DNA from: Desulfoprunum sp.
Lineage (GTDB): Bacteria > Desulfobacterota > Desulfobulbia > Desulfobulbales > Desulfocapsaceae
DNA: 22,168 nucleotides
Reading direction: 5' to 3'
Assembly (NCBI GenBank): GCA_030696435.1
Contig: JAUYSF010000277.1
Coordinates: forward strand, 1-22,168
Shown: piece by piece, positions 1 through 7,845 of the stretch
Numbering within the stretch: the stretch's first letter is position 1
How the letters are laid out: every line of letters starts with the position of its first letter
Position numbers and translations under genes: made by a program
Notes under the pieces: model-generated
The model's input: only the letters and a program-made list of their open reading frames with translations
What the model was told of the DNA's origin: nothing
The model's database searches: none

Positions 1-2582
1 GGTATTTCTACCTGTCCGTGTTCTACAGAAGTGAACTGTGCTGCTTGAACTGCCGCAGACAACTGTGGTAAGGGCAAATCATCCACTGCAGCCTCTTCAC
101 CCACTTCTTCAAAAACTGCAAGGAACTCGTTATCTTCATCTTGAAGAGAAGGCTCAGCGATAAATGCTGTTGCAGCATATATATCTACACTAGCTTCAGC
201 ATCCTTATCAAAGGCCCCAACCCGATCAATCTCGCCTGTTTTCAAGGCAGAAACACCTTCCGGCAATGCAGAAGATGCCTCGGGTTCAAAATCGAGGGAG
301 AGGTCTTCGGCCTCTGCAACCTGCCCTTCGTCTTTTTTCTGGCTTTCAATGAGGTTTTCTTCTTCGGTAGAGCTGAAGAAAAGCTCCTCAGCTTCCTCAA
401 CCAATTCAAAGACAACTTCTTCAGGTTCTTCAGGTGTTGAAATGAGCTGTACAGCTTCACTCACGGGGCCATGATCATCCTCTCCTCCGAGAACTTCCTG
501 CTCAAAGAGAGAAACTGTCGGTTGTACCTCGGCGAAAAAGGCGAGCGCCGGTTCACTCTCGACCACCGCCTGATGTTGCTCTTCTTGCGTTGCGGCGATA
601 CTGATCTCTTGTGAGATTATGTCACCAGTAGGTTCGACAAAAAGTTCATCTGAACGCAAGTGTTGTTCGAAGTTCTCCTGCCGACTTTCAACTGATGTTT
701 TTTCATCCACTTCCTCAAGGGCAAAGAAAGATTCCAGATGATCTTCTAATGCGACCTCGGTTTCAGAATCCGCACTTGGCAAGCCAGCGCCTGCACTCTC
801 CTCGCGAAGACTACCAGGCAAGGCTGGTAGCGGCTCATCAGACACAAAGAGCGTTTCTGCTGCATTTTCCAAGGCCGTTTCAGCTTCACGGGAAAAATCG
901 GTGATAGGTTCCTCTGAGAGAGCCGAAGCCAGATCACCGCCGGCAAACATCAGTACCTCTTCATCAGAAGCGTCATCATCCTCCGACTCGACATCGACAC
1001 CCGGCAAGACTACCTGCTCTTTGAAAGAGCTTTCTTCATCGACAAGGATTTTAGCCGATTCGTTTCCGATATCTGCAAATTCATCTTCCGACAAGGAGAG
1101 CACCGGCGTGTCTTCAGCCCGTTCCATTTCTTCGGCGAAGAAATCATCCAGACGTGTTTCAAGATCTCCAGCAAGTTCAGCCTGTTTTTCGGTTTTATCA
1201 AGAATTTTTAATTCTTTCCAATTTTCCGTACCAAGCTCTGCCAAAGCCGGAGCAAGCTGCCCTGCCTCCAGTGGTAGATCTTCTTCACCGGAATCATCAT
1301 CGGCCTCGGTCTCCACATCGACTCCCCGTAATGCCGCGTCCTGTCCAACGTACAGGGTAGCCGAGCTTCCATCTTCAACAGAATCTGTTTGAAAAATTGA
1401 ATCCAACTGCGCTTCAGCTGCGTCTCGAAATTCGTCTCTTGTGTCCTTTTCTAGTGAAGCAGAGATTTTTGCAGAATCTACATGTAACTGCTCGGCATCA
1501 GGTTCCTCAGAAAAAAACATATCAATCTGACTAGCCACGTTCAGTGTTGAGGGTAGCCCAAGGGAGGCGGCCTCTTCTTCTTCCTGAAACCCTCTGGTCT
1601 CGCCTTCCGGCAGATCAGAAAAGGCCGGTGAGAGTCCTCCCTCCTCAACCTCCTCGTCATCTTCGCTAAACTCTTCATCCCTCCCAGCCTGAATCGACTC
1701 GGATGAGATTGTCGAACCGACAATTACTTTAAAGGTGTTGAATTTTTCGACCTCTGGGAACAAAATCGCTTTTTCTTCTTCAAGCGTAAGAGGAGTGGAC
1801 ACTATTTTTTCCAACCCGGCAAAAAATGAATGCAGCAGTTTGAATGCATCGGCATGCGCGTTACTTTTTTTGAGCCTAATATAGGCTCCCAGAGATCCGA
1901 TGCCCTGCAGAAAGATCAGTTTTGGTCGACTTCCAGAGAATACCCCTTCGAGTCTGATAACCTCGTCACGCAGCTTTCCGAGGTCTTTTTCAGTTATCTC
2001 CCAGTCAATCCCCAGGACAATTGCCTTCAGATCCAATAGGAAATTTTTAGCCGCAGAAGCTCCGGATGCTTCAAACTCAGACACTCTGTCTTCAGCTAGG
2101 TCTGTTTTTTTCCTTTCAGCTTTCGCGGCCTTGCCTATTTGTTGTTTAAGTTTTTCAAACCTTTTAACATCTTCAAGAAGTATCTGCTTTTTCTCTTCCT
2201 CGGGCATGTCTTCAGACGAGATGATCTTCTCCAGGTTATAATAAAACGTAAGCAGCAGTTTTATGGCATTGGGATTAGAATCGGCCTTTTCCTGGTAGAT
2301 ATATTTACTTATCTTCTCCAGGGCCTGGACATATACCAGATAGATCTTCTCACCCGCCCAAATATCCTTGAGATCTAGAAGCTCCTCATTAAACTGCCGG
2401 AGGATATCATCAGTGATCTCCCAGTCAATGGACAGAACAAGCGATTTGAGCTTGGCAATCGGCGACTCGTCATAACTGGGAAACTCAAACAGGTCGACAT
2501 TATCCGTCTGGAAGGAATCGTTATACTCATCTGCAACAACAGTCAGATCATCGTCATATTGCTTTTCTGTATACTGTTCCAC
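1..2582 (-). CDS. Giant acidic repeat protein, partial (C-terminus beyond left edge)
   Basis: One minus-strand frame stays open from a GTG at 2582 to the left edge: 860 codons without a stop, so the 3' end is missing. I recognise no named family. Residues about 42-153 and 183-287 are two diverged copies of a roughly 105-residue domain, each starting with a hydrophobic stretch and the signature IDWEIT and predicted helical. From about residue 290 the chain is very rich in Glu and Asp, low in Lys and Arg, and looks disordered, with recurrent short motifs such as QIDMFFSEEP, RLDDFFAEEM and HLESFFALEE. No signal peptide or membrane segment is visible, so it should be cytoplasmic. It starts 12 bases after the mglA-like stop codon and in the same frame, so it belongs to the mglB-mglA transcription unit. 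A scaffold or effector for the GTPase is a reasonable inference, not shown. The GTG has only a weak GAGAG ribosome site, but no other start lies nearby. Confidence 0.85.
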   Translation of the reverse strand, partial: MEQYTEKQYDDDLTVVADEYNDSFQTDNVDLFEFPSYDESPIAKLKSLVLSIDWEITDDILRQFNEELLDLKDIWAGEKIYLVYVQALEKISKYIYQEKADSNPNAIKLLLTFYYNLEKIISSEDMPEEEKKQILLEDVKRFEKLKQQIGKAAKAERKKTDLAEDRVSEFEASGASAAKNFLLDLKAIVLGIDWEITEKDLGKLRDEVIRLEGVFSGSRPKLIFLQGIGSLGAYIRLKKSNAHADAFKLLHSFFAGLEKIVSTPLTLEEEKAILFPEVEKFNTFKVIVGSTISSESIQAGRDEEFSEDDEEVEEGGLSPAFSDLPEGETRGFQEEEEAASLGLPSTLNVASQIDMFFSEEPDAEQLHVDSAKISASLEKDTRDEFRDAAEAQLDSIFQTDSVEDGSSATLYVGQDAALRGVDVETEADDDSGEEDLPLEAGQLAPALAELGTENWKELKILDKTEKQAELAGDLETRLDDFFAEEMERAEDTPVLSLSEDEFADIGNESAKILVDEESSFKEQVVLPGVDVESEDDDASDEEVLMFAGGDLASALSEEPITDFSREAETALENAAETLFVSDEPLPALPGSLREESAGAGLPSADSETEVALEDHLESFFALEEVDEKTSVESRQENFEQHLRSDELFVEPTGDIISQEISIAATQEEQHQAVVESEPALAFFAEVQPTVSLFEQEVLGGEDDHGPVSEAVQLISTPEEPEEVVFELVEEAEELFFSSTEEENLIESQKKDEGQVAEAEDLSLDFEPEASSALPEGVSALKTGEIDRVGAFDKDAEASVDIYAATAFIAEPSLQDEDNEFLAVFEEVGEEAAVDDLPLPQLSAAVQAAQFTSVEHGQVEI
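915..1330 (-). repeat. Repeated GVDVE acidic segment in the giant protein
   Basis: Two segments of about 30 residues repeat: LRGVDVETEADDDSGEED followed by AGQLAPAL (about 1240-1330), and LPGVDVESEDDDASDEE followed by AGGDLASAL (about 915-1008). The GVDVE codons (1311-1325 and 987-1001) are offset by exactly 324 bases (108 codons). A short aromatic motif with Leu-Asp before IF or FF precedes each copy. This suggests the acidic tail grew by duplication of a unit of about 108 residues. Confidence 0.65.
1722..2460 (-). repeat. Two tandem copies of a ~105-residue domain
   Basis: Inside the acidic protein, copy 1 (about 2130-2460) and copy 2 (about 1722-2036) align over their whole length. Copy 1 begins LKSLVLSIDWEIT and copy 2 LKAIVLGIDWEIT. 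Later matches are FYYNLEKIIS with FFAGLEKIVS, and EEEKKQILLEDVKRF with EEEKAILFPEVEKF. The DNA is also similar at the IDWEIT segment. The copies are separated by a charged linker of about 30 residues. This is an old internal duplication of a helical domain. Confidence 0.75.
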
Positions 2583-2594
2583 CGCGCGTTCTCT

Positions 2595-3200
2595 CTAGAG
2601 TAATTTTTTCTGTATTGAAACAACCGTGGAAGAAATGATTTTCTTTAGAGTTGCCGCAACATTATATCCAGTAATAGCACTCGCCTCAAAATAAGGAACC
2701 TGCAATCTGCTGTTGAGATCTTTCTGCAAAACAGCAATCGGCAGGATGGGTATACCGTGTTCTTTGAGATCCACTTTATTGTACTGCATGACCAAGGGGA
2801 TTTTAAAAATACTCTCTTTATATGTTTGAAGATTCTCATGAAGCTGATTTAAGGAACGGATATTCTTCTCTCTCTGCTTTTCCATGGCATCTGCCACAAA
2901 TACTATGCCATCAACACCCCGAAGAACAAGCTTGCGCGTCGCATTATACTTTACCTGACCAGGAACGGTGTAGAGTTGAATTTTGATATCGTAGCCCTTG
3001 ATCTGCCCCATATCGAAGGGGAGAAAATCAAAAAACAATGTTCTGTCACCATGTGTTTTAAGGCTGACCATTTCGGATAAAATCTGTTTACGGTACGTAC
3101 GATTGATGTACTCAAGATTGGTTGTCTTCCCGCACCTTCCCGGACCGTAATAGACAATTTTTACCTGAACAACCTTATCTTTCAGATTGATAAAGCTCAA
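2595..3200 (-). CDS. mglA: MglA-like small Ras-family GTPase
   Basis: This 201-residue protein is a bacterial Ras-like GTPase of the MglA group, which switches between GDP and GTP forms to set cell polarity, for example for type IV pili or gliding in Myxococcus. The P-loop is GPGRCGKT (19-26), switch I holds RTLFFDFLP (53-61), the G3 region reads TVPGQ (78-82) and the G4 motif is NKVD (141-144). Thr78 in place of the usual G3 Asp, and the presence of Arg53 and Gln82, match Myxococcus MglA position for position. The start is TTG with GGAGGAG just upstream. It lies 73 bases after the roadblock gene and 12 bases before the giant acidic gene, so the three are probably co-transcribed. Family assignment is firm; which structure it polarises is unknown. 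Confidence 0.95.
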   Translation of the reverse strand: MSFINLKDKVVQVKIVYYGPGRCGKTTNLEYINRTYRKQILSEMVSLKTHGDRTLFFDFLPFDMGQIKGYDIKIQLYTVPGQVKYNATRKLVLRGVDGIVFVADAMEKQREKNIRSLNQLHENLQTYKESIFKIPLVMQYNKVDLKEHGIPILPIAVLQKDLNSRLQVPYFEASAITGYNVAATLKKIISSTVVSIQKKLL

Positions 3201-3273
3201 GGACTCCTCCCCCAGTTGTAACTCTGCTCGTTGGTTTCAGCTCAAGGCCTGTTGCCGCCATGCGTACACGCGA

Positions 3274-3672
3274 CTATCTTTTGTCCCAGACCTTTCTGAT
3301 TTTCTCAATCACATCGACAACATTGAGTCGCAAAAAGCCAAGGGAAATATCCTTACCGAACATGGAAATAAGGAGCAGTTCATCGTCAATCTTGCTGAAA
3401 TGAATATTTGATTCCTGGCCCTTGTGAAAAAGCAGGGAGAACTCCTGTTCACCAACGAGTTTTGCCATAGCATCAACAGTGGCAAAATTACCGGCAGCCA
3501 GAGCAGCAAAAGAATACACATCATATTTGCTTGTGCCGTTGTCTCTGGCTGTAATGATATTTCCCGCCATGTCTATAATTATGACGCAGTCGACACCAAG
3601 TTTTATCAATTTATCCGACAAAATTGAGTCTATCTGCTCAAGTTGTTCCTGACTGACAATCCCATAATTCAT
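3274..3672 (-). CDS. mglB: Roadblock/LC7 protein, MglB-like GTPase regulator
   Basis: This 132-residue protein has a single roadblock/LC7 domain covering nearly its whole length. Typical blocks are VIIIDMAGNIITARDNG (about 30-46), the alanine-rich helix SFAALAAGNFATVDAM (about 54-69), and the strand DELLLISMFG followed by SLGFLRLNV. In Myxococcus, MglB is the GTPase-activating partner and polarity mate of MglA, and adjacency to the MglA-like gene supports the same role here. It is shorter than Myxococcus MglB, mainly lacking a long C-terminal tail. The ATG at 3672 has GAGGAA about seven bases upstream; another ATG five bases upstream is out of frame. It is the first gene of the minus-strand unit and follows a long AT-rich upstream region. 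Confidence 0.92.
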   Translation of the reverse strand: MNYGIVSQEQLEQIDSILSDKLIKLGVDCVIIIDMAGNIITARDNGTSKYDVYSFAALAAGNFATVDAMAKLVGEQEFSLLFHKGQESNIHFSKIDDELLLISMFGKDISLGFLRLNVVDVIEKIRKVWDKR

Positions 3673-3846
3673 GCCATTTTCCTCTTCGTGGTTGGGGCCG
3701 CTGAAGCCGAGTTATTTCATACTACCTGATATCTTAAAACCACATCATCATGATTGCAATGCGCGCGCCTTCCCGCTCATCCCTTTATAGAACTAGGTGA
3801 CAGGAGGGGAGATAAACACCTCTTGAGAAAAGAAGAGTCCATGTTT

Positions 3847-3866
3847 CAGGAATTCTGTAATTCCTG
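3847..3866. promoter_or_regulatory. Perfect inverted repeat, possible operator
   Basis: CAGGAATT-CTGT-AATTCCTG is a perfect palindrome with 8-base arms and a 4-base centre, about 175 bases upstream of the mglB start. The geometry fits a site for a dimeric regulator. It is not followed by a T-run on either strand, so it is not an intrinsic terminator. Which protein would bind is unknown. Confidence 0.4.
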
Positions 3867-4159
3867 TCAGTACCATATATTCAACTTTATTTCGTATTTT
3901 AAAAGGCAAGGCACTCCTTTTAGCTGTAATCACTATACGATAGTTTCTTGACTATATGAAGAAAATTTTTACTTTTTCTGAAAAATCATAGCCCTAGCGC
4001 GAGCAAGATTGAATAATTTAGTCCTTCTAATTTACAACATCATGATTTTATTAATTATATTTAAATATATCCACTGGGGTTCACCTTTTTGCCACTCCGG
4101 AAATTCCGTAATAATCAGTCCCCTTTTAAAGAGCCGTTTATTTTTTCCCGCAAAGGAAA

Positions 4160-4186
4160 TTAACAACCTATACAAACTGCTACACT
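4160..4186 (+). promoter_or_regulatory. Weak candidate sigma70 promoter for tatD
   Basis: TTAACA (4160-4165) and TACACT (4181-4186) are separated by 15 bases. The hexamers match the consensus at five and four of six positions, but the spacing is short. It lies about 85 bases before the tatD start. Confidence 0.25.
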
Positions 4187-4271
4187 GAAGGATCTCCCGG
4201 AGGTTTCGCCGCCGCTTTCCTCATTGCACCCTCATCTATTATCTGCTAAGAAAGGGCTGGAGGAATTTTCA

Positions 4272-5111
4272 GTGAAAGACCTTAAATGCACCGTGCCTGC
4301 GCTGCCAGAAGACACCCAGCTCGTTGACACTCATTGCCATCTCGACATGGAAGTTTTCAACAATGACCTTGAAGCAGTCCTCGATCGCGCAAGGCAACAC
4401 AGGGTAGACACCATAATAACTATAGGGATTGACCTGCTGAGCTCACAAAAGGCCATTGAACTTGCCCAAAAATACCCTGCCGTTTGGGCCTCGGCCGGAA
4501 TACACCCCCACGATGTGCATTCGGTGACTGACGCGACCTACACCGCTCTCCTGGAACTGATCGAGACCCATCGTGATCAGGTTGTCGGCTATGGTGAAAT
4601 TGGGCTCGACTATGCAAAAAAACGATCCGATCCCGACTTGCAACGCCAGCACTTCCGCCGACAGCTTGAGATGGCCATAGCGCTCCAACTACCTGTAATA
4701 ATTCATGATAGAGATGCCCATGAAGATACAATTCGCATTTTGCAAGATTGCGGCCCTTTTTCATGTGGTGGTGTGATGCATTGTTTTTCTGGAGACATTG
4801 CTTTTGCTCAAAAAATCATTGACTTCGGTTTTTATATCTCCATTCCTGGCATCGTTACATTTAAAAATGCGGTTGACCTGCAAAAAGTGGCACGGATTAT
4901 CCCATTATCATCACTTCTGGTCGAGACGGACGGCCCTTTCCTTGCTCCTCACCCTTGGCGCGGCAAGCGAAATGAGCCGTCTTATGTCCTCCATACAGCA
5001 GCCTTTATTGCCAGGCTCCGTGACATTCCCCTGCCAGAACTCGCACAGACAACAACGGCAAATGCGGTTTCACTTTTTCACCTCAACACCTCGTCATCTT
5101 CTCTCCATTAA
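4272..5111 (+). CDS. tatD: TatD-family metal-dependent hydrolase (DNase)
   Basis: This 279-residue protein is a TIM-barrel metallohydrolase of the TatD family, which removes nucleotides from DNA or RNA ends and is linked to nucleic-acid repair and turnover. Metal-binding signatures appear in order: DTHCHLD near the N-terminus, GIHPHD, GEIGLDY, VIIHDRDA, GGVMHCFSGD and VETDGPFLAP, which supplies the late Asp. Length matches the family. I chose the GTG at 4272 because GGAGGA sits seven bases upstream (4259-4264); a TTG at 4224 would add 16 residues but has no ribosome site. It is the first gene of a plus-strand run with yggS (eight-base gap) and ugd. The exact substrate in this organism cannot be told. 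Confidence 0.92.
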   Translation: MKDLKCTVPALPEDTQLVDTHCHLDMEVFNNDLEAVLDRARQHRVDTIITIGIDLLSSQKAIELAQKYPAVWASAGIHPHDVHSVTDATYTALLELIETHRDQVVGYGEIGLDYAKKRSDPDLQRQHFRRQLEMAIALQLPVIIHDRDAHEDTIRILQDCGPFSCGGVMHCFSGDIAFAQKIIDFGFYISIPGIVTFKNAVDLQKVARIIPLSSLLVETDGPFLAPHPWRGKRNEPSYVLHTAAFIARLRDIPLPELAQTTTANAVSLFHLNTSSSSLH

Positions 5112-5119
5112 TCTCGCTC

Positions 5120-5806
5120 ATGATCAGCCAGAACCTCCAAGAGATACAGGACAGAATCAAACAGCGCGCTCTTCTGATCAAAAGAAGCCCCGATGAGATT
5201 CAACTGATAGCCGTCTCTAAAAAAATCTCAACGCCTTTCATTGAAGAAGCTGTCCAATGTGGCCAATTTTATTTTGGCGAGAATTACATCCAGGAAGCAG
5301 TTGAGAAAAAAGGCAAACTCGGGGAAAGGATCGGTCTGCACATGCTTGGCCACCTGCAGAGCAATAAAGCAAAAATAGCCGCACAGATTTTTTATATGAT
5401 TCAGACAGTTGACAGCATAAAGCTCGCATCTGCCCTCGCTAGACACCTTGACTCTCTCGGCAGGACAATGAAAATCCTTGTCCAGGTCAATATTGGCAAT
5501 GATCCGAATAAATCTGGTGTGATGCCGGAGAAAACCGAAGAGCTCTTACAACAGATCAAGTCGCTCGATAAAATTGAGACACTCGGTCTCATGACCATCC
5601 CTCCGGTCACTCCAAGCCCTGAAGAGGCCAGGCCTCACTTTAAAGCGCTCTGTCACTTGGCGATAGACCTCTCCCGCAAAGAACTCTTTCATGACAACCG
5701 GAGAATTGAACTGTCAATGGGAATGTCGGATGATTTCGAAATTGCAATCGAAGAAGGAGCCACCATGGTTCGTATCGGAACAGCCATTTTCGGCCAACGC
5801 CCGTAA
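5120..5806 (+). CDS. yggS: YggS/PLPBP-family pyridoxal phosphate homeostasis protein
   Basis: This 228-residue, single-domain protein resembles the alanine racemase barrel and belongs to the YggS/PROSC family. These proteins bind pyridoxal 5'-phosphate and buffer vitamin B6 and amino-acid pools without a known catalytic reaction. The PLP lysine is Lys34 in IAVSKK, followed by [18 protein letters not shown] and the C-terminal LSMGMSDDF and VRIGTAIFG motifs. It starts eight bases after the tatD stop codon and lacks a clear ribosome site, so it is probably translated by coupling to tatD. Family is certain; a physiological role here is inferred from relatives. Confidence 0.93.
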   Translation: MISQNLQEIQDRIKQRALLIKRSPDEIQLIAVSKKISTPFIEEAVQCGQFYFGENYIQEAVEKKGKLGERIGLHMLGHLQSNKAKIAAQIFYMIQTVDSIKLASALARHLDSLGRTMKILVQVNIGNDPNKSGVMPEKTEELLQQIKSLDKIETLGLMTIPPVTPSPEEARPHFKALCHLAIDLSRKELFHDNRRIELSMGMSDDFEIAIEEGATMVRIGTAIFGQRP

Positions 5807-5851
5807 CACAATATTCAGACCAATTACAAAGCTAGAGAAGGAAAATATGTT

Positions 5852-7162
5852 ATGAAAATCACGATAATAGGAACAGGATATGTCGGTCTTGTCACAGGAA
5901 CATGCTTTGCCGAATTCGGCCATCATGTTATATGCGTTGACAAAGATCAAACCAAGATTCAAAGCCTCCAGGCCGGTTTAATACCTATTTATGAGCCGGG
6001 CCTTGACGCCCTTGTCCTGAAAAATTCGCGCGAGGGTCGTCTATCCTTTTCCACCCAACTCTCTGAGGCTGTAGCCCAGGCTGATGCTGTTTTTATGGCC
6101 GTGGGAACACCAAGTAGTCGACGTGGAGATGGCTATGCCGATCTCACATACATCTATGAAGCCTCCCGGGAAATAGCGCCACACCTCAAAGGGTATACGG
6201 TAATCGTCGACAAAAGTACGGTTCCTGTGGGAACAGCACGCCAGGTCGCAAGGATCATAAGGGAGGTTAATCCTGGAGCACTCTTTGACATCGCATCAAA
6301 TCCAGAATTTCTCCGAGAAGGTGCGGCGATAACTGATTTCATGCGGCCTGACAGAGTGGTAATCGGTGTAGATTCAGCACGGGCCGAAGAAGTGCTACGT
6401 GAGATCTACAAACCACTCTTTCTTCAGGAAACCCCTATCGTTAAAACTGACATTGAGACAGCAGAATTGACAAAATACGCAGCAAATGCCTTTCTGGCTG
6501 CCAAGATCAGCTTTATTAATGAAATAGCTCTCCTCTGTGACACGTTGGGCGCAGATGTTGTCGCCTTGGCCAAAGGAATCGGCATGGATGGACGTATCGG
6601 CAAGAAATTTCTTCATCCAGGCCCTGGCTACGGTGGTTCCTGTTTTCCAAAAGATACTCTGGCGCTAATGCGGATTGCCCAAGAGCATGGCCAGAACCTT
6701 AGAATCGTCGAGGCCGCAGTCGAAGTAAACGCAGCCCAGAAAGCCAAAATGGTCAAGAAAATACGTGATATCTTAGGAGGTTCTGAGGCGGGTAAAACTA
6801 TCGCGATACTTGGCCTCACCTTCAAACCGGAAACCGATGACATGCGGGATGCCCCAGCTATCACCATCCTTCCAGCCCTTCTGGAAAAAGGTGCCAAAAT
6901 AAAAGCCCATGACCCGCAGGGGATGGCCGAGGCTCAGAAATACTTGCCGAAGGGTATCAATTACGCTAAGGACGCATATGATGCCTGCACCGGGGCTGAT
7001 GCAGTGGTATTGATGACCGAGTGGAACCAATACCGGGCCTTGGACCTCGACAGACTCGCTCAAAGCATGCGTGAGAAGATATTTATCGATCTGAGAAATG
7101 TCTATGAGCCGGAAAGAATGAAAGAAAAAGGATTCCGTTATGTCGGGGTGGGAAGATCATAA
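5852..7162 (+). CDS. ugd: UDP-glucose 6-dehydrogenase
   Basis: This 436-residue cytoplasmic enzyme oxidises UDP-glucose twice with NAD+ to give UDP-glucuronate, a precursor for capsule, exopolysaccharide or lipopolysaccharide sugars. The N-terminal Rossmann motif is GTGYVG (7-12), the substrate-binding block SNPEFLREGAA spans 149-159, the central helix KYAANAFLAAKISFINE carries conserved Lys and Asn residues, and the catalytic cysteine is Cys264 in GGSCFPKD. The C-terminal domain includes GLTFKPETDDMRDAPA. AGAAGG lies about ten bases before the chosen ATG; the ATG five bases upstream runs into a stop after one codon. It is the last gene of the tatD-yggS-ugd run and no other polysaccharide gene is nearby. 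A GDP-mannose or UDP-ManNAc dehydrogenase is less likely given the close match to the Ugd group. Confidence 0.94.
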   Translation: MKITIIGTGYVGLVTGTCFAEFGHHVICVDKDQTKIQSLQAGLIPIYEPGLDALVLKNSREGRLSFSTQLSEAVAQADAVFMAVGTPSSRRGDGYADLTYIYEASREIAPHLKGYTVIVDKSTVPVGTARQVARIIREVNPGALFDIASNPEFLREGAAITDFMRPDRVVIGVDSARAEEVLREIYKPLFLQETPIVKTDIETAELTKYAANAFLAAKISFINEIALLCDTLGADVVALAKGIGMDGRIGKKFLHPGPGYGGSCFPKDTLALMRIAQEHGQNLRIVEAAVEVNAAQKAKMVKKIRDILGGSEAGKTIAILGLTFKPETDDMRDAPAITILPALLEKGAKIKAHDPQGMAEAQKYLPKGINYAKDAYDACTGADAVVLMTEWNQYRALDLDRLAQSMREKIFIDLRNVYEPERMKEKGFRYVGVGRS

Positions 7163-7187
7163 GCACCCAGAGGAGAGGAAAAACAGA

Positions 7188-7222
7188 AAAGGCACTTGCA
7201 AAAAACCATAGCAAGTGCCTTT
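7188..7222 (-). terminator. Intrinsic terminator between convergent ugd and the PxxKW gene
   Basis: AAAGGCACTTGC (7188-7199) and GCAAGTGCCTTT (7211-7222) form a perfect 12-base-pair stem with an 11-base loop. Read on the minus strand it is followed by TTTTCTGTTTTTCC, so it ends the minus-strand PxxKW transcript. There is no T-run on the plus strand, but the stem may still mark the 3' end of the ugd transcript. Confidence 0.8.
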
Positions 7223-7252
7223 GAGCAGTCAATATAGCAGTTTTCCTTTGCT

Positions 7253-7501
7253 TTACTTCTTGGACTTGGATGCCCGCTTAGCCGCTTTCAACGGATTGAC
7301 CCGGATCTTGGCAACAGCTATCTCCGGTTTGGCGTGTGTGGCAAAATTACAGATTCCAAGCCGCCATTTCGCAGAAGGATTCAGATAACTTTGACAGTAT
7401 TTTCCTGCAGCCTCCTCTACAATCCTCTCACAACCGTCACATTTTTCTACTACAGGTTTATACCTACCATCACTATAATTTACTGCAGTGTTTTTCTGCA
7501 T
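7253..7501 (-). CDS. PxxKW-type small cysteine-rich protein
   Basis: This 82-residue protein has a CDGC pair (Cys21, Cys24), YCQSYLNP (Cys36), then PSAKW leading to RLGICNFATH (Cys51). The PxxKW signature with four spaced cysteines matches a small conserved family I associate with deltaproteobacteria and other anaerobes. Its function is unknown. Four cysteines in this spacing could bind zinc or an iron-sulfur cluster, which is inference. The C-terminus is a basic, lysine-rich tail. The ATG has a strong GGAGGAAAG ribosome site, a candidate promoter at 7625-7653 and a terminator just past the stop, so it forms a complete single-gene unit. There is no signal peptide. Confidence 0.8.
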   Translation of the reverse strand: MQKNTAVNYSDGRYKPVVEKCDGCERIVEEAAGKYCQSYLNPSAKWRLGICNFATHAKPEIAVAKIRVNPLKAAKRASKSKK

Positions 7502-7624
7502 ACTTTCCTCCAGAGTCTTCAGTTGTTTTGCTCTTCCTGCCTCGTTATTAAGGAGGAGGTAGACAGCGCTTCACTCATAGCGAATGAGGCTACCAAATAT
7601 GGTTGATATACGATAGAACCAAAC

Positions 7625-7653
7625 ATTCTAACAATATTTTTCATTGCAGACAA
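7625..7653 (-). promoter_or_regulatory. Candidate sigma70 promoter for the PxxKW gene
   Basis: On the minus strand, TTGTCT (7653-7648) and TAGAAT (7630-7625) are separated by 17 bases. The -10 matches the consensus at five of six positions and the -35 at four. It points toward the PxxKW gene. Confidence 0.5.
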
Positions 7654-7816
7654 GAAAAATGCACATAAACTCTTGTTTATTGCCAATTTCAGAGCAAGAT
7701 AAAAGATAACGGGATGATTTACCCTGATACTTATACAAGAGGTCTAAGTATCTGCAATTTGACAAGAGATTCAGACATCCCTAATTAAAAAAAGGATTGT
7801 TTTCCATGCCATCTCC

Positions 7817-7845
7817 TTGTATTTTACAACAGGCTGATATAGAAT
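7817..7845 (+). promoter_or_regulatory. Candidate sigma70 promoter for pilC
   Basis: TTGTAT (7817-7822), a 17-base spacer and TAGAAT (7840-7845) give a good -10 and a moderate -35. Transcription would begin near 7852, about 65 bases before the pilC start. Confidence 0.5.

Larger units (their letters stand above)
3673..4271. other. AT-rich divergent intergenic region (mglB / tatD)
   Basis: About 600 bases without a credible gene separate the divergent mglB and tatD units. It holds a perfect 20-base inverted repeat (3847-3866), clustered ACTAT/ATAGT repeats around 3930-3956, and a strongly AT-rich stretch near 4010-4075. Upstream promoters for both units must lie here or further in. A 65-codon frame at 3754-3951 has no ribosome site and unconvincing composition. 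Confidence 0.6.

Noticed and set aside
141..2378. Several plus-strand open frames opposite the acidic gene
   Set aside because: They are serine-, proline- and phenylalanine-rich shadows of the Glu/Asp-rich minus-strand codons and have no family resemblance; the minus frame is open for 860 codons with clear domain repeats.
3754..3951. Small plus-strand frame in the mglB/tatD gap
   Set aside because: No ribosome site, no recognisable motif, and it spans the palindrome; best treated as non-coding.
7334..7606. Plus-strand frames opposite the PxxKW gene
   Set aside because: The minus-strand gene has a promoter, ribosome site, conserved cysteines and terminator; the plus frames have none.
7759..7787. 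TTGACA with TAATTA 17 bases downstream before pilC
   Set aside because: The -35 is perfect but the -10 matches at only two positions; the site at 7817-7845 is more convincing.
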